Notes under the pieces: model-generated
The model's input: only the letters and a program-made list of their open reading frames with translations
Database searches by the model: none
Told to the model about the DNA's origin: nothing
Shown: one piece after another, positions 1 through 13,300 of the stretch
Layout of the letters: each line of letters opens with the position of its first letter
Numbering within the stretch: the first letter of the stretch is position 1
Origin: Nereocystis luetkeana
Taxonomy: Eukaryota > Sar > Phaeophyceae > Laminariales > Laminariaceae
Length of the DNA stretch: 64,000 nt
Assembly (NCBI GenBank): GCA_031213475.1
Contig: JARUPZ010000009.1
Location: forward strand, 9,705,601 to 9,769,600
Direction of reading: 5' to 3'
Made by a program: the position numbers and the translations under genes

Positions 1-138
1 GTATATATATATATATATAATACATTGCATGGTGCCTCTTTTACAGGTTTATTTCATGTCTTCACGATAACCGCACGGTATATATGTATATATATATATA
101 TATATAATACATTGCATGGTGCCTCTTTTACAGGTTTA
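1..138 (+). repeat. Tandem duplication of a 3' splice site with TA microsatellite
   Basis: The string aatacattgcatggtgcctc followed by ttttacaggttta occurs at about 20-53 and again at 106-138, each after a TA run. The second copy is the acceptor of exon A. The first is a decoy 86 bases upstream that leads into non-coding sequence. Confidence 0.8.
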
Positions 139-230
139 CGGCGACGTTGTTCCTGTTGTGGGTGCAGTGCGTCGTCAATGTTGTCTTCGCCTATCTGGCG
201 ATGCTGTTCTATGGGAGGTCTGGCGAGAAG
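134..230 (+). CDS. SLC35B1: SLC35B1-like exon A (first visible exon)
   Basis: Acceptor ctcttttacag|G and donor GAGAAG|gtgaac bound 97 bases: one carried-over base plus 32 codons. The product FTATLFLLWVQCVVNVVFA is a membrane segment matching the SLC35B1 second helix. The acceptor region is itself duplicated 86 bases upstream. Confidence 0.8.
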
Positions 231-1287
231 GTGAACACGTACATACGCCTGGTACGCATGTATTTGTGTCCGGCATGCTTTCCGGTGTGTCCTGATCGGT
301 TGATCCTTTTTTGTCCCCGTCATGGGTTGTGCTCGCGTCTGTTTTCGTTGACTGATCCTTTTTTTTTCGTTCTGGCGTTATTTTTTTGTTTTTCTTGTTT
401 TTTTTTCTCAAGTTGGTCCTTGTTTGGTCCTCTGGCGATTTTCTTGACTGATGCCTTGTTTTGGGTGTTTGTGTTGTCCTGTTTCTGTTTTTTTTTTACC
501 TTTTTTCGGCAACAAACATGAACAGAAGTGAAAAGATGTATTAACAACGGATGCATATATATATATATATATATTATACCAGGTATGAAGATTATATACA
601 TACCATCGTTTATTATACCTGTAGCGCATTTTCCTGTAAAATCTGTTGCCAACGTAAATTATGTGTGCGTCGTTAACCCCGCATCATTGGCAGCCAAATG
701 TAAACAGGAGTAAAAGCACCTACACCTTGCCAACGGAGGCGTTACCAGTAGATGTTTTTTTTTCGCAGGAAGCCTTGCTTCCAACAGATCTGCGCGTGCG
801 CCGCTGCTAACTCTTGCCTATTTTTTTTATTTTATTTTTTGCATGTGTGTACCCGGCCACGCTGTTTTCATGGAAAGTCGGGCGGGCGGTGAAGTAAGTA
901 CTCCCTCGGAGGCTACTCGTGCCTGTCTATTTCGGGGGGCCATAGTACATAGGACCTAAATATTGATACTAAAAATAGGCAAATATATAGTTTTTTGTGT
1001 ATGCCGTAGGTCCTATTTATTGGGGTCCCCCGTGACGGGCTTGCACGTGTCCCTCCATTCCGACCGCGTGGACGCTCCCGTTTTGACGCCCAACAAGGCT
1101 CACGGCTGCCTTGACTCGTTTGGAACCGCAGTCCCGTTTTGAGCACACACCATTCAAATTCTTAGTAGTTTGTCCCCAATTGTCCCCAAAACAGGACTGC
1201 GGTCCTAAAAGGGTTTAAAGGAAGCGATGCCGCCACCGGTACAGCGTTTTCAGAATCATGGGGAAATATCAAACGTGCTTGTTGTTG

Positions 1288-1321
<34 letters not shown>

Positions 1322-4300
1322 GTTTGTTGTTTGTTGTTTGTTGTTGTTGTTTTCGTGGGGTTGGACGAACCCAAACTGTGATGACATGTATGCGCCTATG
1401 CACCTTTTCACCGCTGGAAGGGTCGATGGCAGTGTATCTCGCGGGCGACCGAGCCACCAGCGCCGCTGCCCAACTTCGTCCCGCGTAAAGGGCTTGCGAC
1501 GAACCTAGCTTCTCTTTCTATACGGCGCTGTCATATAAAACGTTGGAGTTTTTGACGGGTCCAGGGCTAGTTCGTATCTATGTTTTCCCTCTGCTGTTTG
1601 TATTTACTTGAAAGAAGAACTGACTCGTTGACTAAAAGCTACTTCAAAGGTTAAAACTCGTTTTTGTTTGTATATATCATATAATCGAATATTGTTCGGA
1701 AAAGGCGCTTGAAGATTTTTTTTTTGTCGTACCTGTAGATGTACGTACCTGAAAATGATGGGGAAACCGAAGTTGACCCGAGCACCTCTTGAGCTATATA
1801 GCGGAGTAACGCGGTGGACGAACGAATCTCAGCAGACACGAAGGCCATGTAACCCAAACAGCTACGGGCTACGAAGAGCATGCTGCTGATACTATAATTT
1901 ATGCCGCCCCGGTCATATTAGCCACCCATACAGCGGTGGACCGTGATGTCACCCGCGGCCGATTCAAGCACTCCTGTATGCCTAAGGCAGCCTGTTGTAT
2001 ATATATATTTTTTTTTTCGGCGAGGAAAAGTATTGCCCCCGGCAGTGGGCATACATACTTGCATTTTGTTTTTCGCAGGGGGGGGGGAGGGGGGGTGGGA
2101 TCGCTTTTCAAAGATTCGGTCGATTTTTTCTCTCGAATTTTTCGTCTTTTGCCCGATGTGTTTCTCCGTATCTTTTGCCTGCCAGATTTTTATCGAGTTG
2201 TCGTGTGCTTTTTGCAGGTGCCGAACCCCCTTGATCTCGGTACGTGGAGGCCAGTGTGTGCTCCGTCGAAGCGCTCAAATTGTGTTTCTACTGTACTGCC
2301 GAGTTTTGTTGTGATTTTTCGCTCAATTTTTCCTCGATTTTTTCTTCGAAAATTCGCGCTTTTGCATCGAACCTTCTTCGTCCCCCCCCCCCCCCCCCTC
2401 CCCCCTCCCCCCCGGATTATCGTACTGTGTGCTTTGGCAGTTGCCGAACGAGCTGTTCGCCGTTGCCGGGTGTGGGTACATCGGAGCCATGGTTTGCTCC
2501 ATCGAAGCCCTCAAGTACATAAACTTTCCCCACAAAAGAGCTCGGGAAGTCTTGCAAGGTAAAATGCCGGAGAGGAAAGGGAGGGGGGGGGGTGGGGGGG
2601 GGGGGGGGGGTGACGGGGGGGGGGGGGGGAGGGGAGAGGCTGGNNNNNNNNNNNNNNNNNNNNNNNNNNNNNNNNNNNNNNNNNNNNNNNNNNNNNNNNN
2701 NNNNNNNNNNNNNNNNNNNNNNNNNNNNNNNNNNNNNNNNNNNAAAGCGCTCACACGACTGACGAGCCCCCCCCCCCCCCCCAGAAAATAGATTCTGAGC
2801 AGCTGTCAAACCACTCATCTGTCAAACCTATGCCGTGGGCATATTCGTAGTAAATACCACGCATCCCGTGCGTTTGTTGTGCCGTGTCAACGCGGGAGGT
2901 TTGCGGCCGGCCGTGGCCGGCCCGTCCGGACTCGATAGATAAGAGGTGCCGCAACGTAACGTAAAGTAATGTAAAGTAAAGTATAAGTAAAGCAAAGAGC
3001 GGCGAGTGTGCACTGTAGTGCGATCGGTTTCTTTAGCGCCCGTGTTGCTCTTGTACGAGGGTATGGGTAAGGGTAAGGGTCGCTAAAAGTCGGAAGAGAG
3101 CGCTCGCTCGGCCAGGCTTTCAATATTTTTTCCCACCGGAAACGCACGGTTGGGTTTCCGCAGAACCCTTTCCCGTTCCCCGGAGTGACCGCGCGCCGGA
3201 AGGAAGACGGGGGACACAACGCTCGTGTGCCCCGTGTGCCCGTGCGAACCCAACGCGCCCTTTGGGGGAGATGTTTCGGTGCGGGCGGTAAAGTAGTACA
3301 GGGGTGGGTGAAGTGTGGTGAGCTTAAGCTTTATTTTTACCAATCCGTCGGAGGATAAAAAAAAAAAAAAAAAAAAGGTGACGGACTACGCCCAACACTG
3401 CACGCAAATCGTCCACAGATAGTCGATTCCTGAGCCTTGATCGGTAGTACCTTATCACACTGGGGGATAAGATAACAACCCCCCCCCCCCTCCCCACCTG
3501 AGACGATTTTTTCAGGCTCGGTATGTTCTAAACTCCATGGGGGAGGGGGGGCACACGCAATGAGATAGGTGGCTTTGGAAATATTTCGTCGAGAAGGTTA
3601 GCGCATCTAGACGCATCATCGGTTGTCGTACTCAGTACGCCCTCACCGTTGTCGAGAAACCCTGCTTTGAACATCGTCCGAGGGGGTGTGTTGGCTTTAT
3701 CACCCGGTGTGATTGTGTCGTACGGTAGATGTGCTATGTGCCTGGTAAGTTTTAGGTGGCCTGGTGGGTGGCGCAGCCGGAGCCGCGTGCAAATGGCCTG
3801 CATGAAGTAAACTGTACGTACCGTAGGACACGTTTCCTGTGTTCGATCTGTGCTACCCGGATCCTTCGCGGCGCGCGCATCGTACCGGCAGGTTAGTGTC
3901 TACCGCAGATGATCTATCTGTAGACAGATATATCGTGGTAAGTCGAACGCGCACGGTTTTGTTGCTGTAGAATGCTGAACTGGTCACGCCGTCACCTTGT
4001 ATGGAAGAGTGTTGCATACCTGGTAGTCACCTGCTGAGCTTGGGGGTTAGAGGCGAAGGGCTCGCTGCAGCCACCGTCAGACGAACCCCCTCCCCCCCTC
4101 CCGCCAGTCGACGCTATCACCTGTGTGCAAGAAAGTACGCGCGAGATGCCCAAGCCCGCCTCACGAGCGGTCCTCAGTAGGATGTGACTCGCCGAACACC
4201 TCACGGGGTGCTTGGCGCTTGGTGCAGGGATTATTCGCCTGGTTGGTGAAAGCCCGATCTGCTCTGCAATTGTAGCGTAGGGACGTGAGGGTCTATGGTC

Positions 4301-7300
4301 ATGCGACTACAACCATGCATAATATTGAGGTCACCCCCCTCACCTTCTCTCTACCCCCCCCCCCCCCTCCCCCCCCGCCCCTCCCCCATTCCCTCTATCC
4401 CGCTATCCAACCTCGAGCAGATGATCCCGGTGATGCTGTTCGGAGTGCTGTTCGCGCAGAAGAGGTACACCTTTCAGGAGTACCTTTGCGTGGCAGTAAT
4501 TACGCTCGGTATCGTCATTTTCAACTTGTCTGGAGAGCACAAGCAGGTACCTTGAATACCTGCAGTACCTTTTTTTTTTCACGAGAAAATAACAACTGCG
4601 TGTATATTAATGGTGTGCGACATGAGAGGGTATAACCTTGGAAGCAGACCACGATGAGGTATAACAACAGTACCTTTTTTCAGCGGCATCTCTGTGTGGC
4701 CTTCGTTCGTCTCTGTACCCTCGTCGGGATAAGGGAAGAAGGTACAAGATCAGTACTTTTCATCGAGAGTACCTTTGTTGCGCTCATCACGCTCGGCATC
4801 CTTACCGGAATATCACAAAAAGGTACAACACCAGCACCTTTTTTACGGTACTGTACCCTGTGTGGCACCCAATAGGCTCAAAGTCCTTCTCGGAAGAACG
4901 CAATCACGTATTACAGCGATACCTTTTTTCTGTACGTCGTAGTACCTCTGTGTGGCACCCATTAGGCTCGATGTCCTTGTCGCAAGAATACAAGCAAGTG
5001 TAACATCCGTATCTTTTTTTAGTACTGAGCGAAGCTCGTTGCGCTCTTTATCCCCATCGGGAGAACACAAGCAGGTGAAACTGCGGTACTGTTTCACAGC
5101 GGCAGTACCTCTGTGCTATGTATAGCTTACCTGAAAATCCTTGCGAATTATACGAGGAAAACACCATATGTCGTTTCGGCGTTTTTTTCATTCATTGTAT
5201 TCGTTTTTTTCATTTTTTTTTTTTTTTTGCTGGTTCGCTTTTCTTCTCGGTATTTCTCCTTTTTTCTCCCCTTTGTTTCGTTTTATTTGTTTCCTTTTTT
5301 CTTGCCGTATTTAAGTGTTGGGGTTTTGTACCATATCTGGCGTTATTTTATGCCTTGGACATGATTCGTTGAGCTTTCCGTCCTATTAATAGCTTCGCAC
5401 TGAGCTGTCCCTTCCGGATCGTTTCCGCGCACCGCGGTGTTTGCTCGTTTGTCTCCGTCGGTCAGGGCAAAGAAAACAGCACATACGGCTTGTGTCTTCT
5501 TACGCTGAGCCTGGTGCTAGACGGGGTCACGGGAAGCGCACAGGTTCGTCCTTCGTGTTCGGTCCCGCTTTGGATCTGTTGTCATTTCGAGGCGTGTTTC
5601 TTCGTCGGTACTGCTCGTGTAATGCACCCGGTACGCCTGGTGCGGGACATGCCGAGGGAAATGCCTGGGCCGGTGTTGCTCTTGCACCGGTTCGCTGAAA
5701 TGCGACAGCCCTGTTTGTGCGATCTACTTCGGTTACCGGCTTTTACCCCCATGCCTCTGGTTCGGTTCTGTGTAGTCCGATCTTGTAAGTTCTATCTCAT
5801 GTTCTTCTTTTCGACTTCGATCATTGTTTGTTGCTTTTTTTTTCTTTTTTTTTTTTTCGGATGTACAACCGCCGCCCCAACCATATCTTAGGTGGAACCG
5901 TCTTGGGGTCAGAGCGTCTTACAGTTTGCAGCGGATAAGGGGGGTGAACCCTTTTATATACTACCACAGTAATCTACTAGTTTGGACGCCTCGGACGTAT
6001 CATCCGGTGTTGCTTCATGATCTAGATCTCTCGGGGAGGATAGAGTCTTGATCTGTACGATCTGTATGATCTGTATGATGGTGTAATATGTTTGATCCGT
6101 GTAGTGCGTTGAATTGTATGATCTGGATGATCTGTTTGGTGGTATGATCTGGATGATCTGTTGATCTGGATGATCTGTTGATCTGTGTAGTCTATATCTG
6201 ATTTGTATGATCTGTATGATACGTATACTGTGTTGATCTGGATGATCTGCATGATTTGTGTGGTCTATGTTATCTATATAATCTGAATTATGTACATGAT
6301 CTGCATGGTCTCTATGATCTGTATGATCTAGCTCGTGTTACCGCGTGGCAGTTGTGTAGTCTGCGTCATCTACTGTAGGACACCTCTCCGGGATGGAATC
6401 CATGATGTTCCACAACGAATCCCTCACACGGTCGCAGAATCAAATATGTCAGGAGACAGCTTTTCCACCCCATGACAGACCCCGTTTAGGCCTTGACATG
6501 CCTTGACTGACACCAGACTCCTAGGTTTCGGTGTGGAACGCCCGGCCCTACACCATCGACAGCGCACGTTTTGCCTCGCTTGACATGTCTCGTGACGTCT
6601 CCGCTCAGAACGGCTCAGGGCTAGGTTTCAGATCGGGGTGTGCGCTGTTGATAGTTCCGTGTTCAACAGTATAGGATGGCGGGCCAGAGGGGTCTGGATG
6701 ATGCCGCCCGTGATCTGTCTGTAGAACTATCTACCAATACTCGGAATCATGGTTCGTTGATTGTTACAGTAGCGATGCGATTAGCGCAGCAGGCAAAACC
6801 TACGGTGGACGAGATTGTTGTTTTTCGATGACCGTCCCGCCCCCCCCCCCACCACCATACCATCGCGTTTTTGTTTCGTCTTCTAGGAACGCCTTGAGGC
6901 CGGGTGCAGACCTACGATTCCCGAGATATCTTTTTTTGTTTCACGATGCCCTCCGCCCCCCCCCCCCCCCCTCCCCCTCCCCTTTTATTTATCGGTTGGA
7001 TTGGCGTCGGTTGGCAACGACACTGCTGTACAACATACCGCTCACTGCTTGAGATATAATGGACAACCAGGGTACCGCTCTTTTTTTTTTTTTTTTTTTT
7101 TTTCCTCTGGCGGTCGGTTACGGATGGTTGTCGAGTTAGATCATTTGTGTGAGAGGTGAACAGCCTTTACTCCGCATAGGCGGGAATGGTTGCACCACAT
7201 AGTGTTTATAGTAAGGCACCCATGAGACAGTTACGTAGTACTCCCATGTCTTGTCTCTGGAGGAGGCTAACACCGGAAATTTAATTAACTCGTTGAAGCT

Positions 7301-10300
7301 GTCATCCATATGCAAGTCCGCCTCACAAGCGGTTATTAGTAGGATGCAGCTCACCCTTCATGCCACTCGGCGGACACCTCACCGCGGTCCGCAAGGCTTG
7401 GTGCAAGCAATGTCTGCCCGGTCGTGAAAGCCCGACGTGCTCCGTCCCGGCATTGTAGTGATGCGAGGGTCTATGGTCATACGACTACGGCCATGCATGA
7501 TATCGAGTACATATCTCCTATCGAGTACACTCCCCCCCCCCCCCCACACACTCACCGCTTTCGTTCTCTCTCACCGTGTGTTGCAGACCCATGGTGCAAT
7601 AAAATATGTTTCGTCAGGGTATACCTGGTATATTTTTCATGACCACCACCCGCTTCCTTCCCCGCCCCCGCGCCCGCCTTGGCGTACTTCCCCTTTTGTT
7701 ATCGTATTTCAGGAACGCTTGAAGGCCGCGTGCAAACCCACTGTGCACGAGATGATGTTCTTCATGAACGCGTGGGCACTGCTTCTGCTGTCGGTAGCCG
7801 CCCACGTTTCTGGACAGGGAGTGGAAGGCTTCTACTTCTGCGTCAACAATCCCGCCATCATGGCAAGTAGAGAAACGCCTCCTTTTCAAACTGTATCGAT
7901 ACGTCACCCGTAAGCTGCCTACACACCAGTGGTAAAGCACGAGTACACGTGCTGGTAAAATATACTGGTTAACCCAAGCATGCTGGTAGAGCGAACAAAC
8001 CAGTGTGAGTTATACTGGCAGAGCGCCGGTCCACTGCCGGTATGCTTCCATGTTGTGCCAGTATATGTTGCGGGGGGCCAGATTAAATAGGACCTACGGT
8101 GCACACAGAAACCTATGTTTTTCGTTATTTCTACTCACAATGTTTGGTCTTATTTACTATGCCCCCCCGTCCTCGTGTTCCGCTCTAACCTGGAACATAA
8201 TGACGCTTTCACGTCTATGTTAATGGACAAATGGTCCTTATAAGCGAGTGGTATAGACCGGCACAGAGGGACAAATTACCGCCGTCATGGCAAAAAAAGG
8301 TGGACGACAGGTAGACGGCACACGCCTCCTTCTTTGGAATATATTCCGGTAACTCAGGAAGCGGTGGCAAGAGTACGGGCATTGTCGGCAACAATTCTGG
8401 TGAACCTCGAGCATATCGGCACGGGAAAATGGCGTGCACCTTCTGTGCTGGTGTTACTCCGTTGTGTATTACGGGGGACCATAGTAATTAGGACCTACGG
8501 TACACACAAAAACCTCTGTATTTCCCTGTTTTTTTCTGACAATATTTGGTCCTATTTACTATGGTCCCCAGTAATAGCACGTACCGATACCTGCACACCC
8601 TTTCACACGAATAGCCCGTTTTGAATTCCAGGGGATGCTATTAATAGAAATGTCTCGAGGTCATGCTGGAAGTGTTTCCAGTTTATACTGGAAATGTTTC
8701 CATTTTATACTGGAAATGTTTCGAGTTTATACTGGAAGCTCTTGAACTGGAAGTGGTTCCAGGTTATACTGGAAATGCCCCCAGGTTAGACTGGAAATGT
8801 TTCCAGTTTGTACTGGAAATGTAGACCAGCGCTACATTTCTGGAGTACGTGGGGGTGTTGGATAAGAAAACAAAACGACCTCTTGATAGAACACTCCTTC
8901 CCAGAGTCGAAACGAACACAAACAATCGAAGCTATTTAGAGTACGGTGGGATTTCTGCACGAAATTGTGGAAGGCGTTTTTTTGCGTTTTTGTATTTTAC
9001 CTGGCTTTGGTACCCCCCCCCCTCCCCCCGTCCGCTGTCGGAGTCTCGCCATAGAGTAGTGGGCGGTGTCGGTGTTTTTTTTTTTTTTAGTTTGTTTTCT
9101 CCATGTTCCCCTGGAGAGTATCTCTCATTTCTACGGTCGGTATGGTGAAAGCCGGTTACTCGGGGCAGGGGGTGGACGGCTTCAAATTTTTGCGCCGCCA
9201 ACCCGGCCGGTCATGGTCAGTACGAGGCACGGCACCCGCACTCCTCTTTACTGTGTTTCTTGTTTCTTGTCCCGTTATTTCCCCCCCCCCCCCCTGTGAA
9301 CCTAAAATATGTGTACTGTCGCTCCGGTCATTTCCCCGAGGAGCGTCGCCCTCGGCTTCTCGTTGGCTGCCGCTTGCGAGCAGAAGCTAAAGGCCGTCAG
9401 CATGTTCAACGCACTGTTGCCCATGGCCGTGTGCACTACCCACCACCACCTCCCCAAACTGATTCGGTCATTGATTTATTTCATTTTGAGATTGGGTTTG
9501 GTCAGGACCCCCCCCCTCCCCCCCCCCTTCCCCCCCCCCGCCCTCCCCTCCCTCCCCTCCCTCGCCCGCCCGCCCGCGCACCCCTCGTGGCGCCATCCTG
9601 GTATTTTCGTTTGCCCCCGCTCACGGGCCTAAAACATCTTCTACTTCACTATCAGCAAATTCTAACCCTCTCGCGCATTTTGTGTTTGGTTTTGTTCTGT
9701 TCGTTCCTACCAACCCCATTTTCTTGTTCGCGTCTTGTTTTGTTTTCCATTCTGCGTTGTCTTCTTTACGTATTCGTTTCGATCATGGTTGATATGATTT
9801 ATTACGGGGGGCTGTAGTTACTAGGACCTATGGTATACATAAAATCCATATTTTTTTCATGTTTTTTACTAACAATACTTGATCCTATTAACTATGATCC
9901 CCCGTAATAGTAATTGCCAAGTATGTTTTTTTTTACTCCCCTTCTCCCCATGTAACGTGCTTTCCCCCGTCCCCGTTCCCGCACAGAGCGCCGTCCTCGG
10001 CTTCTCATTGGCCGCCGCCTGCGGGCAGAACTTTATCTACTTTACGATCAGCAACTTCAACCCCCTCGTCTGCACCACCATCACGACGACCCGAAAGTTT
10101 TTCACGATCGTGTTCTCCGTGTTTTTGTTCGGCCACAAGATCAGCTACGCGCAGTGGGGGTGAGTTGCATGCGCGCTCTGTGTGTTGTATGCGCGTCTTG
10201 AGTGTTGTATGCGCGTTTTGTGTGTTGCATGCGCGTTGCTTGTGTGTTGTATGCGCGTTGATTGTGTGTTGTATGCGCGTTTTGTGTGTTGCATGCGCGT

Positions 10301-13300
10301 TGCTTGTGTGTTGTATGCGCGTTGATTGTGTGCCAGGTATGCGCGTTTTGTGTGTTGCATGCGCGTTGCTTGTGTGTTGTATGCGCGTTGATTGTGTGCC
10401 AGGTATGCGCGTTTTGTGTGTTGCATGCGCGTTGCTTGTGTGTTGCATGCGCGTCTCGAGTGTTGTATGCGCGTTATTTGTGTCGTATGCGTGTTTTGAG
10501 TGAAGAATGCGCGTTGATTATGTGCCAGGTATGCGTTTTTTTTAGTGTTGTATGCGCGTTTTGTGTGTTGCATGCGCGTTGCTTGTGTGTTGCATGCGCG
10601 TTGCTTGTGTGTTGCATGCGCGTCTCGAGTGTTGTATGCGCGTTATTTGTGTCGTATGCGTGTTTAGAGTGAAGATTGCGCGTTGATTGTGTGCCAGGCA
10701 TGCGCTTTTTTTAGTGTTGTATGCGCGTTTTGTGTGTTGCATGCGCGTTGCTTGTGTGTTGTATGCGCGTTGTCTGTGTGTTGCATGCGCGTTGTGTTGG
10801 TGTTGTATGCGCGCATTGGATTCGTTTGTGTATTATTGAGGGGAGGGGAGCATACTCGTTGTCACGCGTGGCTAAAAGTAGTTTTGGGCAAGAGTCGTTA
10901 TGACCGCTGACCGTCGCACCCCTACAATGCCGCGACGGAGCGCGTCGGGTTTTTGCCTAGAGCAGGCAGGCAGTGCTTGCACCAAGCGCCAAGCGAAGCG
11001 TGAGGTGTTGGGGGGGAGAGTCGCATGCGGGGTGAGCTGCATCCTACTTGAGAATCGCTTGTGAGGCGGCGTTGGATTGTGGGAAATCTCCGAATTCAAT
11101 GATTTCTTTTCTGGTATGGCCACTTCCAGAGACAGCAAATGGCCAGGGGGGAGAGGGGCCGTTTGCCGACGTGTGTGTGTGCTTTTTTACGGAAAAGCTT
11201 GCCAGTTTCTTGAGGGAAGAGAGGGGAGAAGGTTTCAGAGTCAACACGTGAGCGATATATAAGTCTAGAGTCGCCATATCTGCAAGATGCAGCGCAGGCA
11301 GCTTGTGTTGCATCGGGTATCGGGCGTGTGCCTGAATGTCGAAGCGGAGCGATAGGAAGGTGGTTTGTTTTTTGTTCGAGATGTACATGGGAGGGGGGAG
11401 AGGTTCGCGGGTGTTACGAGTATATCTTGGAAAGTAATGCCGGTCTACAGTAGACTCTGGCGCGTTTTTTTGTTCTCGTTTTTGTGGCAAGTTGAAGATG
11501 GATGGTGCAAACCCTCCCGGCTATATATTCATGGTCGAAAGAAGAAACCGCCGCTGGCGGAGGGTGAAATTTTCCTCCATCTCCAATGCTTACGAAGTGG
11601 GCATTTTTGTCCACCCCCGGCCCCGCCCCGGCCCCTCCCCGTTTCTCTCCCCACCCCCCTCTTCCGACATCCGACATACATCATCCTTCCTTGCCCCTCC
11701 CCCACGCAGCCCCCCTCTTGCCTCGGTCATCCCGCCCGATTCAACCGGTGTCGTCTAAATATAGGCTACTGTAGGTTTTGGGATTTCTCAAGCAATCGCT
11801 TTGGTAGGCGTCTGTGTATGTTCGCAAGGCGAGGGCAGTGCCGTGTTACACGTGTGATGAACAACGAGACACCCCCCCCCCCCCCAATACAGATGTGATA
11901 AGATAACCACCTCCCCCATCACAGGGGGGTGATAAGATAGCACCCCCCCCCTATCACATGTGTGATGAAATGACACCCCCCTATCACAGGGGATTGATAG
12001 CATATCACACCCCCAATCACACGTATGATAAGATATTACACCTGCTATCACACGTGTGATAATATAACACCTCCCCCTATCACACGTTTGACCATATAAC
12101 ACCCCCCCGTATCACACTTGTGATAAGATGACACCCCCCCCCTACGACACAAGGTGATCCGATGACACCCCCTCATACGATTTTTCAGCGCGTTGAGAGT
12201 GCAACCAAAAACTTTCGAGCAACGCCTCTAGTGGAAACCTTCCCTTGAGCCACCACACGCTGGCCACCTTTTTCCGTTGCGTGTTTTCGCCAACGGACAC
12301 ATGACGATCTTTCAAGATATAATCCTAACCCGCCGCTATGAGATGCTACGCACGATCTGTAGATTACAGATCCAACCAACGAATCATGCCCCAGAAGGTT
12401 ATATGCCCCCCCCCCCCCCCCCATCCCGATCACATGAGGTACAGTAGATACTATAAGATGGGGAACAGATGATGTATCTGCCCTGAATGAAGTAGGTCAT
12501 CAAATTATCTGAAGATGGTCTTAGATGAACGGCAGATTATCTGTTGATGATCCGTAGATGACCTGCAGGTGGTCTGGAGGGGATATGTAAATGATCTGTA
12601 GATGACCTGTAGATCTGCAGGTGGCCTGTAGGTGATCTGCTGATGATCTGTAGGTGATTTGTTAGAGGTGTGAAAGGGTTTGGAGACACTCGCCTCCGAT
12701 CTCCGCCCCTCTATTTGGCGGTGGTGTGTGTCGCCTTGTTGCCCCGTGCGATACGGCAAGCGTGATAACACTTTCTCGATTGATACATAAATGTGTTCTT
12801 CACATTGAACCGTTCTTTCTACCCGTCGACATTCAACACAACCAGTGTCCGTGCCGATTCTTCAATGCTAGAAGAGATACAAGTTCTGTGGTCACAAAGC
12901 TATGCCACAGAGATACTACGTTGCCACGTATACAGTAAGCACAACAGTAGCAGTGGGCAAATGTAGTTGTGGTCGGCCTCTGAAATCTGTTGTTCGGACT
13001 TTCCGCTTCTCCCCCCCCCCCCCCTCCCCCCCCCTCTGCGAGGGTCTATGGTAATACGACTACGGCCATGCATGAGATCGAGTACACCTCTCCTATCGAG
13101 TACACCCCCCCCCCGATCACCCCCCCCCCCCCCCCCCCCTCCCCCTTCCCCCCCGTCCGCCAGTCCCGGCGTTCGTTTGGATGCGAGGGTCTATCGTCAT
13201 ACGATCACGGCCATGCACACATACATAAGTACACCCCCGCCCGGCCCCTCGACTCTTTTTTTTGTGCACAGGGGTGTGGCGATGGTTTTCTCGGGCATCG

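Larger units (their letters stand above)
231..2215. other. Transporter intron: T-rich spacer, MITEs and GTT repeat
   Basis: It holds T-rich stretches (300-500, 740-840), MITE A (931-1034), MITE B (1117-1217) and a GTT microsatellite (1288-1350). No coding segment is recognised here. Confidence 0.5.

Noticed and set aside
3062-3084. Telomere-like gggtaa repeats
   Set aside because: Only two to three short units (gggtaagggtaagggt); not enough for an interstitial telomere.
10005-10742. Open frames of 130-150 codons on both strands (MQHTSNAHATHK-type and VCCMRVLCVACA-type)
   Set aside because: They are translations of the 22-25 bp minisatellite, whose unit happens to lack stops; repetitive residues and no splice or start context.
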